Below, one piece after another: positions 34,633-43,187 of a stretch of DNA of 43,479 bases. The DNA comes from Flavobacteriaceae bacterium (GTDB lineage: Bacteria > Bacteroidota > Bacteroidia > Flavobacteriales > Flavobacteriaceae): assembly GCA_013001965.1 (NCBI GenBank), contig JABDLA010000095.1:1-43479 (forward strand). Reading direction: 5' to 3'. Position 1 is the first letter of the stretch. Each line of letters begins with the position of its first letter. The position numbers and the translations under genes were made by a program. The notes beneath the pieces were generated by a model, which was given only the letters and a program-made list of their open reading frames with translations, ran no database searches and was not told the DNA's origin.

Positions 34633-36381
34633 ATGGCGTCTCATTACGAAGCACCAATTAGAAGACCTTTAGTTTTAGGTGAAAAGTCATACCATGACGT
34701 ATCTGTAGATGTGGCAAGACCTGTTGAAGGACAAGCCAATAGAGCATGGTGGATTGTTTTTTCTATTTCACTTATCGCCTTTCTTTGGGGAATTGGTTGT
34801 ATAATCTATACAATTTCAACAGGAATTGGAACCTGGGGTTTGAATAAAACCGTTGGCTGGGCTTGGGATATCACTAATTTTGTTTGGTGGGTTGGTATTG
34901 GTCACGCCGGAACATTAATTTCTGCTGTATTATTGCTCTTCCGACAGAAATGGAGAATGGCGATCAACCGTTCAGCAGAAGCCATGACCATATTTTCGGT
35001 GATTCAAGCGGGACTTTTCCCAATCATTCATATGGGTAGACCATGGTTAGGCTATTGGGTGCTTCCAATTCCAAATCAGTTCGGATCGCTTTGGGTGAAT
35101 TTTAATTCACCGCTATTATGGGATGTATTCGCCATTTCAACTTATCTTTCAGTATCCATGGTATTTTGGTGGACAGGTTTACTTCCTGACTTTGCCATGA
35201 TCAGGGACCGCGCAGTAAAACCATTCCAAAAAAAGATATATTCTTTATTGAGTTTTGGATGGTCGGGACGCGCAAAAGACTGGCAGCGTTTTGAAGAAGT
35301 TTCATTGGTTTTGGCTGGATTGGCTACACCTCTGGTACTTTCAGTGCATACCATCGTTTCGATGGACTTTGCTACATCCATAGTACCGGGTTGGCATACA
35401 ACAATATTTCCCCCATACTTCGTTGCAGGAGCAATATTCTCAGGATTTGCAATGGTGCAGACGCTCTTGATCATCATGAGAAAAGTGTGTAACCTGGAAG
35501 ACTATATCACTGTGCAACATATAGAATTGATGAACATTGTAATCATGATTACAGGTTCAATTGTAGGTGTAGCTTATATTACAGAGCTATTTATAGCATG
35601 GTATTCCGGGGTTGAATATGAACAATATGCATTCCTGAATAGGGCTACCGGTCCATATGCCTGGGCCTATTGGGCGATGATGACCTGTAACGTATTCTCA
35701 CCACAGTTCATGTGGTTTAAGAAACTCAGGACAAGCATTATGTTCTCCTTCTTTATTTCAATTGTTGTAAATATTGGAATGTGGTTTGAACGTTTTGTGA
35801 TCATTGTGACTTCATTGCACAGAGATTATTTACCATCGTCATGGACGATGTTCTCACCAACCTATGTCGATATAGGCATATTTATTGGAACGGTTGGATT
35901 CTTCTTCTTACTCTTCCTATTATACGCCCGTACATTCCCGGTGATAGCACAGGCTGAAGTTAAGACCATTTTAAAATCGTCCGGTGAACGCTATAAAAGA
36001 ATTCGAGAATCCGGCGGTAGTTTAGTAGGGACAGGTGCTGATGAAAGAACTTCGGGTAAACGAATTTCTGCTGAATCAACACCAACGGAGCCGAGGGCAA
36101 CTGATATCTCTGATGGTGCTGCATCCGAGAAAACAAATGCCTTATTGCAAAGTATTGGCACATTTGATCCGTCTACGCAAACAGCCGATGATCTGAAGAG
36201 AATAAGCGGTGTCGGACCTAAAATGGAAGAAGTGTTGAATAGTATTGGTATTTATACCTTCCTTCAGGTAAGTAAGATGACCAAAAATGAATATGATTTG
36301 TTAGATTCAATAACAGGTTCATTCCCGGGCAGGGCAGAACGTGATGATTGGGCCGGACAAGCAAAAAATTTAATAAACTAA
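34633..36381 (+). CDS. actC: Alternative complex III subunit ActC (NrfD/PsrC family) with C-terminal HhH domain
   Basis: Quinol-binding integral membrane subunit. 582 residues: about ten hydrophobic helices to about residue 437 (ending GFFFLLFLLYARTFPVIAQ), with NrfD features such as the FVWWVGIGHAGTLISA helix and IPNQFGSLWVNFNSPLLWD. The usual protein ends near 470-490. Here a Ser/Thr/Glu-rich linker (about 450-515) leads to a helix-hairpin-helix module at 519-582 (DDLKRISGVGPKMEEVLNSI ... FPGRAERDDWAGQAKNL). The same kind of module is known at the C-terminus of NuoE in some Alphaproteobacteria. Its role here is unknown. ActD follows after 8 nt. Confidence 0.94.
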   Translation: MASHYEAPIRRPLVLGEKSYHDVSVDVARPVEGQANRAWWIVFSISLIAFLWGIGCIIYTISTGIGTWGLNKTVGWAWDITNFVWWVGIGHAGTLISAVLLLFRQKWRMAINRSAEAMTIFSVIQAGLFPIIHMGRPWLGYWVLPIPNQFGSLWVNFNSPLLWDVFAISTYLSVSMVFWWTGLLPDFAMIRDRAVKPFQKKIYSLLSFGWSGRAKDWQRFEEVSLVLAGLATPLVLSVHTIVSMDFATSIVPGWHTTIFPPYFVAGAIFSGFAMVQTLLIIMRKVCNLEDYITVQHIELMNIVIMITGSIVGVAYITELFIAWYSGVEYEQYAFLNRATGPYAWAYWAMMTCNVFSPQFMWFKKLRTSIMFSFFISIVVNIGMWFERFVIIVTSLHRDYLPSSWTMFSPTYVDIGIFIGTVGFFFLLFLLYARTFPVIAQAEVKTILKSSGERYKRIRESGGSLVGTGADERTSGKRISAESTPTEPRATDISDGAASEKTNALLQSIGTFDPSTQTADDLKRISGVGPKMEEVLNSIGIYTFLQVSKMTKNEYDLLDSITGSFPGRAERDDWAGQAKNLIN

Positions 36382-36389
36382 GATAGCAT

Positions 36390-36923
36390 ATGGAATCTTC
36401 AAGAGTAATTCAAGCTATTTATACCGATGATGATGTTTTGATGTCGGCCGTTAAAACGGTAAAGGCTGAAAGGCACCATATTGAAGAAATATATACCCCA
36501 TTCCCGGTACATGGTCTGGATAAGGCCATGGGATTGGCACCAACAAAAATTGCTATTACCTCATTTATGTATGGCTGCTTGGGATTGACCGTTGCCATCG
36601 TAATGATGAATTTTATCATGATTCAGGACTGGCCTCAAAATATTGGAGGAAAACCAAGTTTTAGTTATATAGAAAACATGCCTGCCTTTGTTCCAATAAT
36701 GTTTGAAATGACGGTATTTTTTGCGGCTCACTTAATGGTGATCACTTTTTACCTCAGAAGTAGAATGTGGCCATTCAAAAATGCCGAAAATCCTGATCCG
36801 AGAACGACCGATGATCATTTTCTTATGGAAATTGCAGTCCATGGGAATGAACAAGATCTTGAACGTCTTCTGGCACAAACAGGGGCGGTTGAAATTAACA
36901 TAATTGAAAAAGAAGCGCATTAA
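36390..36923 (+). CDS. actD: Alternative complex III subunit ActD (DUF3341)
   Basis: Small membrane subunit of ACIII, 177 residues. N-terminal soluble part (IQAIYTDDDVLMSAVKTVKA, then HHIEEIYTPFPVHGLDKAMG) is the DUF3341 signature. Two hydrophobic helices follow (about 53-75 and 100-122) and a C-terminal soluble tail with DDHFLMEIAVHGNEQDLERL. No cofactor motif. ActE begins 4 nt after its stop, so the two are probably coupled. Confidence 0.93.
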   Translation: MESSRVIQAIYTDDDVLMSAVKTVKAERHHIEEIYTPFPVHGLDKAMGLAPTKIAITSFMYGCLGLTVAIVMMNFIMIQDWPQNIGGKPSFSYIENMPAFVPIMFEMTVFFAAHLMVITFYLRSRMWPFKNAENPDPRTTDDHFLMEIAVHGNEQDLERLLAQTGAVEINIIEKEAH

Positions 36924-36927
36924 AACT

Positions 36928-37485
36928 ATGAAGAGCCTATCTAATATAGTGGTCATTGCAATTGTATTTGGAACTTTGCTTTCTTGTCAAAAAGATTCAA
37001 GGCCAAATTATCAATTCATGCCAAATATGTACGAACCTGTTGGTTATGAAACCTATGGTGAATATGAAGTTTTTGCTGGAGAACAGTCTGCAATGCTCCC
37101 GGTCGAAGGAACTATTGCCCGAGGTTTTGAATTGTATGAATATGAAAATACGAATGAGGGTTATGATTTGGCCAAAGCCAATTTAAAAACCATTCTCGAT
37201 TCAACTCAGGTGGATCTTGTAAGAGGAAAGGAGCTTTATGACATTTATTGCGGCCTGTGCCATGGTAATGCTGGAAAAGGGCAAGGGAATTTGGTGAAGC
37301 GTGAAAAAATTCTTGGGGTTCCAAGTTATGATGATGCAGCCAGAGCAATTAATGAAGGCAGTATTTATCATGTTATTTATTACGGAAGAAACGCAATGGG
37401 TTCATATGCAAATCAGTTGAATCATGAAGAACGTTGGCAAGTAACGGCCTATGTGCTCAAGTTAGTTGACGATTTAAATAAATAA
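36928..37485 (+). CDS. actE: Alternative complex III subunit ActE, monoheme cytochrome c lipoprotein
   Basis: Monoheme cytochrome c subunit. The ATG at 36928 gives MKSLSNIVVIAIVFGTLLSC with a lipobox ending at Cys20, 185 residues; an upstream TTG at 36904 would spoil the signal. The heme motif is CGLCHGNAGKGQGN at 108; the likely axial Met lies in GRNAMGSYANQL. The mature N-terminus (RPNYQFMPNMYEPVGYETYGE) is the family hallmark. Tethered to a membrane facing the periplasm, it would carry electrons from the Fe-S/heme chain toward the oxidase. Confidence 0.93.
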   Translation: MKSLSNIVVIAIVFGTLLSCQKDSRPNYQFMPNMYEPVGYETYGEYEVFAGEQSAMLPVEGTIARGFELYEYENTNEGYDLAKANLKTILDSTQVDLVRGKELYDIYCGLCHGNAGKGQGNLVKREKILGVPSYDDAARAINEGSIYHVIYYGRNAMGSYANQLNHEERWQVTAYVLKLVDDLNK

Positions 37486-37511
37486 GACCAGATAAAAAGT
37501 TATATATCAAA

Positions 37512-38849
37512 ATGTATACATTTTCAAACAGACTTAAATTAGCTTCTATCATTCTTATAATTCTTGGAGTTGTAGGCTGGGGATACAGTTATATGAATGC
37601 CCATAATACAACCGTTGAGGATGTAAAAGTCATGTTAGCTGAAGAGGCTTCCCACGGTGGAGGACATGGAGATGCTGCCGAATCACATGATGCAGGAGAT
37701 GAGCATCAGGCAGATGCAACTGCCCATGGTGACGCCGATGCACATAACGGTGATGATCACGCTGAGCATGTGATGCATCAAATTCATAATCGTCCCTATT
37801 CAGCGCTTTATGTTGCAGCCTTTTTCTTTATGATGATCGCATTGGGGACCTTGGCTTTTTACGCGATTCAATATGCCTCTCAGGCAGGTTGGTCACCTGT
37901 ACTTTTCAGGGTCATGGAAGCCATTACTTATTATTTGTTGCCCGGAGGATTGATCGTAATTGCTATCGCACTTTGGGCCGGAGATCATTTATTTATCTGG
38001 ATGGACCCGGAAGTTGTTGCCCACGATAAGATTATACAAGGGAAGTCAGGATTTTTAAATAAAACAGGATTTATTATCAGGGCCTTTATTTTCCTTGGCG
38101 GATGGAGTCTGTATCGTTATTTCTCACGAAAATTTTCAATCGCCCAGGACACGGCTGATGATAATAGGAATTTTAAAAAGAATTTCAGAATCTCGGCTGG
38201 ATTCCTTGTATTCTATATCTATACCGAATCTATGATGTCATGGGATTGGATCATGAGTGTTGATCCCCATTGGTTCAGTACCCTATTTGGATGGTATGTT
38301 TTTGCCAGCATGTTTGTTAGTGGAATAACGACCATTGCGATGATCACCATATACCTGAAATCGAGAGGATATTTAGAATTTGTCAATGACAGCCATTTGC
38401 ACGATTTGGCTAAATACATGTTCGGCTTTAGTATTTTCTGGACCTATCTATGGTTCTCTCAATTCATGCTCATCTGGTATGCTAATATCCCCGAAGAGGT
38501 GACCTATTTCATAACTCGAATTGAACATTATAAATTGCCATTTTTTGGAATGCTAGTGATGAATTTTGTGTTCCCATTCCTGGTATTGATGAATAGCGAT
38601 TATAAGCGAATTCCATGGTTTGTGGTATGCGCAGGGATCGTAATACTAGCAGGGCATTATATCGATGTATTTAACATGATCATGCCTGCAACTGTAGGAG
38701 ACAGATGGTTTATTGGCCTTCCCGAGATAAGTGCAATTCTATTGTTCATGGGACTGTTCATTCTAATTGTTTTCTATGCATTATCAAAAGCACCATTAAA
38801 AGTCAAGAGAAATCCGTTTATAAAGGAAAGTGAATATTTCCATTATTAA
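37512..38849 (+). CDS. actF: Alternative complex III subunit ActF with His/Asp-rich loop
   Basis: Second NrfD-like integral membrane subunit, 445 residues and about ten hydrophobic helices. Family motifs include FLNKTGFIIRAFIFLGGWSL and YTESMMSWDWIMSVDPHWFS, and FWTYLWFSQFMLIWYANIPEE. An unusual hydrophilic insertion after helix 1 (residues 48-92) has ten histidines among many Asp and Glu residues, which could bind metal or buffer protons. It lies 26 nt after actE and 26 nt before coxB. Confidence 0.93.
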   Translation: MYTFSNRLKLASIILIILGVVGWGYSYMNAHNTTVEDVKVMLAEEASHGGGHGDAAESHDAGDEHQADATAHGDADAHNGDDHAEHVMHQIHNRPYSALYVAAFFFMMIALGTLAFYAIQYASQAGWSPVLFRVMEAITYYLLPGGLIVIAIALWAGDHLFIWMDPEVVAHDKIIQGKSGFLNKTGFIIRAFIFLGGWSLYRYFSRKFSIAQDTADDNRNFKKNFRISAGFLVFYIYTESMMSWDWIMSVDPHWFSTLFGWYVFASMFVSGITTIAMITIYLKSRGYLEFVNDSHLHDLAKYMFGFSIFWTYLWFSQFMLIWYANIPEEVTYFITRIEHYKLPFFGMLVMNFVFPFLVLMNSDYKRIPWFVVCAGIVILAGHYIDVFNMIMPATVGDRWFIGLPEISAILLFMGLFILIVFYALSKAPLKVKRNPFIKESEYFHY

Positions 38850-38875
38850 TCAAATAAAGAAGAAATAAAATAATA

Positions 38876-39946
38876 ATGACTGCCTTATTAACAATTTTAA
38901 TATTACTTAGTATCACGGTTGCCATTTGGCAGATGGTCAAAATCTTTGATTTGGCAAATGCAAATACTGAGAATTCACAGATAGCAACCGATAAAGATAA
39001 TCGCGTTAATGGCTATTTAATGATGGCCTTCCTCGCTTTTATTTATATCATTACAATCGTTTGTTTTGTGTATTGGGGTGACTTACCATTGATGTCGAAT
39101 GCGGCATCAGAACATGGTCCGGGCCTTGATGCTCTTATGATCGTTTCGATGGTGATCATTTTTATTGTTCAAACCATTACCCAGTTTCTATTACATTATT
39201 TTGCCTTTAAATATAAAGGAGAGAAAGGTAAAAAAGCATTGTTTTATGCCGATAATGATAAATTAGAATTTATATGGACGATAATTCCGGTTATCGTTTT
39301 AGCCGGATTGATCATTTACGGTTTGTTTACATGGTCAGACATCATGAATTTTGAAGAGGAAGAAGATGCTCTGATCGTCGAATTGTATGCCCAACAGTTC
39401 AACTGGAAGGCACGATATGCAGGCGAAGATAATGTTCTTGGAATGTCAAACGTTAGGCTCATCGATATCGACCGGGCCAATATCTTAGGCCTTGATGAAT
39501 CCGATCCAAATGCACAGGATGATGTGATTGCCACCGAATTGCATTTACCCGTTGGACGACAAGTGATTTTCAAAATGCGATCACAGGACGTGCTACACTC
39601 GGCCTATATGCCGCACTTCAGGGCACAAATGAATTGTGTTCCGGGAATGGTAACTCAATTTGCGTTTACGCCAACAATCACAACTGCAGAAATGAGGCAA
39701 ACCCCCGAAATGATTGATAAGGTTGCCAACATTAATAGAATACGAACCGAGAAAAGTAAAAAATTGGCCGAAAAAGGCGAAGAACCTCTTGAGCGCTATG
39801 AATTCGATTATCTTTTATTGTGTAATAAAATATGCGGAAAATCGCATTATAATATGCAGATGAAGATTATCGTCGAATCTGAAGAAGAATATCAAGCATG
39901 GATGAAAGAACAGCAACTGTTCAAGAATTCATTGGTTCAAAATTAA
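38876..39946 (+). CDS. coxB: Cytochrome c oxidase subunit II
   Basis: CuA-bearing subunit that accepts electrons from ACIII or cytochrome c. 356 residues. Three hydrophobic segments rather than two: an N-terminal one (1-25), one about 50-70, and the hairpin helices about 80-105 and 128-150. CuA ligands are complete: His241 in VLHSAYMPHF, Cys316 and Cys320 in CNKICGKSH, His324 and Met327. The aromatic QFNWKARY motif is present. The Glu usually found between the two cysteines is Lys here; since that residue binds copper through its backbone, function should hold. No fused cytochrome c domain. It is 31 nt before coxA. Confidence 0.95.
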   Translation: MTALLTILILLSITVAIWQMVKIFDLANANTENSQIATDKDNRVNGYLMMAFLAFIYIITIVCFVYWGDLPLMSNAASEHGPGLDALMIVSMVIIFIVQTITQFLLHYFAFKYKGEKGKKALFYADNDKLEFIWTIIPVIVLAGLIIYGLFTWSDIMNFEEEEDALIVELYAQQFNWKARYAGEDNVLGMSNVRLIDIDRANILGLDESDPNAQDDVIATELHLPVGRQVIFKMRSQDVLHSAYMPHFRAQMNCVPGMVTQFAFTPTITTAEMRQTPEMIDKVANINRIRTEKSKKLAEKGEEPLERYEFDYLLLCNKICGKSHYNMQMKIIVESEEEYQAWMKEQQLFKNSLVQN

Positions 39947-39977
39947 ATTACTAAAAGAATAAAATAGAAAACAGATT

Positions 39978-41771
39978 ATGTCAGCACACGCAGATACTCA
40001 CGCTCACGACGATCACGGACATCATCATCATAAAGAGACCTTTATAACTAAATATATATTTAGTCAGGATCATAAAATGATCGCAAAGCAGTACCTGATT
40101 ACCGGTACCATTATGGGTGTTATTGGTGTTATTATGTCCATGCTTATGCGTATGCAAATTGCATGGCCGGAAGAACCTAATGTGATCTTTGAGGCCTTAC
40201 TGGGAAAATGGGCGCCTGACGGCGTTATGGATGCCGATATTTATTTAGCTTTGGTCACCATACACGGAACCATCATGGTATTCTTTGTTCTGACAGCAGG
40301 CTTGAGTGGAACCTTTAGTAATCTTTTGATTCCTTTACAATGTGGTGCTCGGGATATGGCTTCCGGATTTCTTAACATGGTTTCCTACTGGTTGTTCTTT
40401 GTATCCAGTGTGTTCATGGTATTATCCTTTTTTGTTGAGGCAGGACCTGCGGCAGCCGGTTGGACAATTTATCCACCATTAAGCGCATTGCCAATGGCCC
40501 AGGGAGGATCCGGGGCCGGAATGACCTTATGGCTGGTATCGATGGCTATATTTATTGCTTCCTCTTTATTGGGGTCGTTGAATTATATAGTGACCATTAT
40601 TAATCTTAGAACCAAAGGCATGTCTATGACACGTCTTCCATTAACTATTTGGGCGTTTTTCATTACAGCAGTCATCGGTGTGATTTCATTTCCGGTACTA
40701 CTGTCTGCGGCCTTAATGCTCATCATGGATCGAAGTTTTGGTACATCCTTCTTCCTATCGGATATTTTTATCCAGGGTGAAGTACTGCATTATCAGGGTG
40801 GATCGCCCGTGCTCTTTGAACACTTATTTTGGTTTCTGGGTCACCCCGAAGTTTATATTGTAATTCTTCCTGCGATGGGATTGGTGTCTGAAATTATAGC
40901 AACCAATGCGCGCAAACCAATTTTTGGATATCGCGCTATGATCGCTTCCATTTTAGCGATTGCATTTTTATCGACCATCGTTTGGGGACACCATATGTTC
41001 ATATCAGGAATGAATCCATTCCTTGGTTCTGTATTTACATTTACCACCTTATTGATCGCAATTCCGTCCGCCGTAAAGGCCTTCAACTGGATAACGACCA
41101 TTTGGAAAGGGAATATTCAGTTTAATACGGCGATGTTATTTTCCATCGCATTTGTATCCACCTTCATCACCGGAGGATTAACGGGAATTATTTTAGGAGA
41201 TAGTGCCCTGGATATCAATGTACATGACACCTATTTTGTGGTTGCCCACTTCCATTTGGTTATGGGTATATCGGCACTCTATGGTATGTTTGCCGGAATC
41301 TATCATTGGTACCCTAAAATGTTCAAGCGTATGATGAATAAGAACTTAGGTTATGTCCATTTTTGGGTGACCTCAGTTTGTGCCTATGGCGTATTCTTCC
41401 CAATGCACTTTATAGGCATGGCCGGATTACCGAGACGATATTATACCAATAGTAATTTCCCGTTGTTTGACGATGTCTCCAATGTGAATGTGATCATCAC
41501 GGTATTTGCTTTGATAGGTGGTGTATTCCAATTGGTTTTCCTATGGAATTTCTTCTATAATATTTTCTACGGAAAGAAAACCGTACAGAATCCATGGCGA
41601 TCAACAACCTTAGAATGGACGGCTCCTATTAAGCATATTCATGGGAACTGGGAAGGTGAGATCCCGCACGTTTACCGATGGTCATATGACTATAGTAAGC
41701 CCGGGCATGATGAAGATTTTGTGCCGCAGAATGTACCGCTGAAGGAAGGCGAAGAAGAACTGCATCATTAG
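39978..41771 (+). CDS. coxA: Cytochrome c oxidase subunit I
   Basis: Heme-copper oxygen reductase core subunit, 597 residues, about twelve helices. Low-spin heme ligands His96 (TIHGTIMVFF) and His426 (VAHFHLVMG); high-spin heme ligand His424; CuB ligands His289 with crosslinked Tyr293 in GHPEVYI, and His338-His339 in WGHHMF. The N-terminus before helix 1 is His-rich (eight His within residues 4-18). It ends the act-cox block and is followed by a terminator. No subunit III or IV gene follows in this window, so those must lie elsewhere. Confidence 0.97.
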   Translation: MSAHADTHAHDDHGHHHHKETFITKYIFSQDHKMIAKQYLITGTIMGVIGVIMSMLMRMQIAWPEEPNVIFEALLGKWAPDGVMDADIYLALVTIHGTIMVFFVLTAGLSGTFSNLLIPLQCGARDMASGFLNMVSYWLFFVSSVFMVLSFFVEAGPAAAGWTIYPPLSALPMAQGGSGAGMTLWLVSMAIFIASSLLGSLNYIVTIINLRTKGMSMTRLPLTIWAFFITAVIGVISFPVLLSAALMLIMDRSFGTSFFLSDIFIQGEVLHYQGGSPVLFEHLFWFLGHPEVYIVILPAMGLVSEIIATNARKPIFGYRAMIASILAIAFLSTIVWGHHMFISGMNPFLGSVFTFTTLLIAIPSAVKAFNWITTIWKGNIQFNTAMLFSIAFVSTFITGGLTGIILGDSALDINVHDTYFVVAHFHLVMGISALYGMFAGIYHWYPKMFKRMMNKNLGYVHFWVTSVCAYGVFFPMHFIGMAGLPRRYYTNSNFPLFDDVSNVNVIITVFALIGGVFQLVFLWNFFYNIFYGKKTVQNPWRSTTLEWTAPIKHIHGNWEGEIPHVYRWSYDYSKPGHDEDFVPQNVPLKEGEEELHH

Positions 41772-41798
41772 ATAAAAACTATAGAATAATATATATAG

Positions 41799-41826
41799 AA
41801 GCCTTTCCTTTTCGGAAGGGCTTTTT
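41799..41826 (+). terminator. Intrinsic terminator of the act-cox operon
   Basis: Stem AGCCTTTCC / GGAAGGGCT (one G-T pair) with loop TTTTC and trailing T5, starting 28 nt after the coxA stop. The putative ruvB promoter overlaps it. Confidence 0.85.
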
Positions 41827-41837
41827 CTTTATATTTG
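41809..41837 (+). promoter_or_regulatory. Candidate ruvB promoter overlapping the coxA terminator
   Basis: TATATTTG (41830-41837) is a full -7 match; a TTTT in the terminator loop (41809-41812) lies 17 nt upstream as a poor -33. The ATG of ruvB starts only 7 nt after the -7 element, so transcription would begin at or next to the start codon. Confidence 0.5.
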
Positions 41838-41843
41838 TGTGTA

Positions 41844-42866
41844 ATGAACGATAATCTTAATCCAACCAGCGACAGTTTTTCTCCTGAAGAACGTGATATT
41901 GAAAGAGCATTAAGGCCACTGAGCTTTGATGATTTCACGGGGCAGGATCAGGTATTGGAAAACTTGAAAATATTTGTTGAAGCGGCCAATCAACGCGATG
42001 ATGCATTAGATCATACCCTATTTCATGGTCCACCCGGACTGGGAAAAACGACCCTGGCTCACATACTGGCAAATGAACTTGATGTTGGCATCAAAGTCAC
42101 CTCCGGACCGGTTTTGGATAAGCCCGGTGACCTTGCTGGATTATTGACCAATCTCGAAGATCGCGACGTCCTGTTCATTGATGAGATACACCGTTTAAGC
42201 CCAATCATTGAAGAATACCTGTATTCGGCAATGGAAGATTATAAGATCGATATCATGATCGAATCGGGACCTAATGCCAGGACGGTTCAGATCAATTTAA
42301 ACCCCTTTACACTGGTTGGTGCCACTACAAGATCAGGATTACTTACAGCTCCCATGCGAGCGCGTTTTGGTATCAGCAGTCGCCTTTCCTATTATTCATC
42401 CGAATTACTGGCCACCATAGTTCAACGCAGCGCGCACATCTTAAATGTACCGACAAGTATGGAGGCGGCCATTGAGATAGCGGGCAGAAGCCGGGGAACA
42501 CCAAGGATCGCGAATGCCTTACTACGACGGGTTAGAGATTTTGCACAAATAAAAGGCGATGGCACTGTCAATATTGAAATAGCAAAATACGGACTGAAAG
42601 CCTTACATGTTGATGCACACGGTTTGGATGAAATGGACAATAAGATCCTGACTACTATCATCGATAAATTCAAAGGCGGGCCTGTTGGCATTACAACACT
42701 GGCCACGGCAGTCAGTGAAAGTGCTGAAACCATTGAAGAAGTTTATGAACCATTTTTGATCCAGGAAGGTTTCATTATGCGGACTCCAAGAGGTCGTGAA
42801 GTCACCGAACTGGCCTATAAGCATTTGGGAAAGATCAAAGGTGGATCCCAGGGTGGCCTATTTTGA
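41844..42866 (+). CDS. ruvB: Holliday junction branch migration helicase RuvB
   Basis: AAA+ motor that drives branch migration with RuvA. 340 residues from ATG 41844 ([20 protein letters not shown]); an in-frame TTG three codons earlier is less likely. Motifs: [19 protein letters not shown], Walker [12 protein letters not shown], Walker [12 protein letters not shown], sensor [11 protein letters not shown], and the arginine-finger region APMRARFGI. The winged-helix C-terminus ends [17 protein letters not shown]. Length and motifs are normal. It stands alone between coxA and the downstream spacer. Confidence 0.97.
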   Translation: MNDNLNPTSDSFSPEERDIERALRPLSFDDFTGQDQVLENLKIFVEAANQRDDALDHTLFHGPPGLGKTTLAHILANELDVGIKVTSGPVLDKPGDLAGLLTNLEDRDVLFIDEIHRLSPIIEEYLYSAMEDYKIDIMIESGPNARTVQINLNPFTLVGATTRSGLLTAPMRARFGISSRLSYYSSELLATIVQRSAHILNVPTSMEAAIEIAGRSRGTPRIANALLRRVRDFAQIKGDGTVNIEIAKYGLKALHVDAHGLDEMDNKILTTIIDKFKGGPVGITTLATAVSESAETIEEVYEPFLIQEGFIMRTPRGREVTELAYKHLGKIKGGSQGGLF

Positions 42867-43187
42867 CACGAAAAAATAAAGTATTCCCATACAATAATAA
42901 ATGAAGCCGAAGGCTTCGGTATATTGTCCTATTTTTCACACATAATACCTTGATAATCAGCAAGTAATTCCTTTTTTTTCATAAAAATATCCGTTTTTTA
43001 TTGTATCTTTAAAACATTGTAAATTTTTGATCGCCCCAATTGTATACTTACTTTTAATTTGTAATTGAATTTATAATTCAAGACTCATTCTACACTCGAC
43101 TACGAACACTCGGCTTGTACATTTTTAATTTTGCTCCTTAGATTTTTTTATTAGCAAACCAATTATTAATCTATAAAATCTAACATT
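42867..43187. other. AT-rich spacer between ruvB and the last gene
   Basis: 321 bp with no credible coding frame. It contains a hairpin GAAGCC / GGCTTC (42903-42917, loop GAA) without a T tract, so at best a weak ruvB 3' end signal, and a -7-like element near its right end (43126). Nothing else was recognised. Confidence 0.6.
43126..43133 (+). promoter_or_regulatory. Candidate -7 element for the terminal lipoprotein gene
   Basis: TAATTTTG matches TAnnTTTG fully, 54 nt before the ATG at 43188. No TTTG lies at 17-23 nt upstream; a CTTG is only 8 nt away. Confidence 0.35.

Noticed and set aside
42903-42917. Hairpin after ruvB as an intrinsic terminator
   Set aside because: The 6-bp stem has no T tract on either strand; kept only as a note in the spacer entry.
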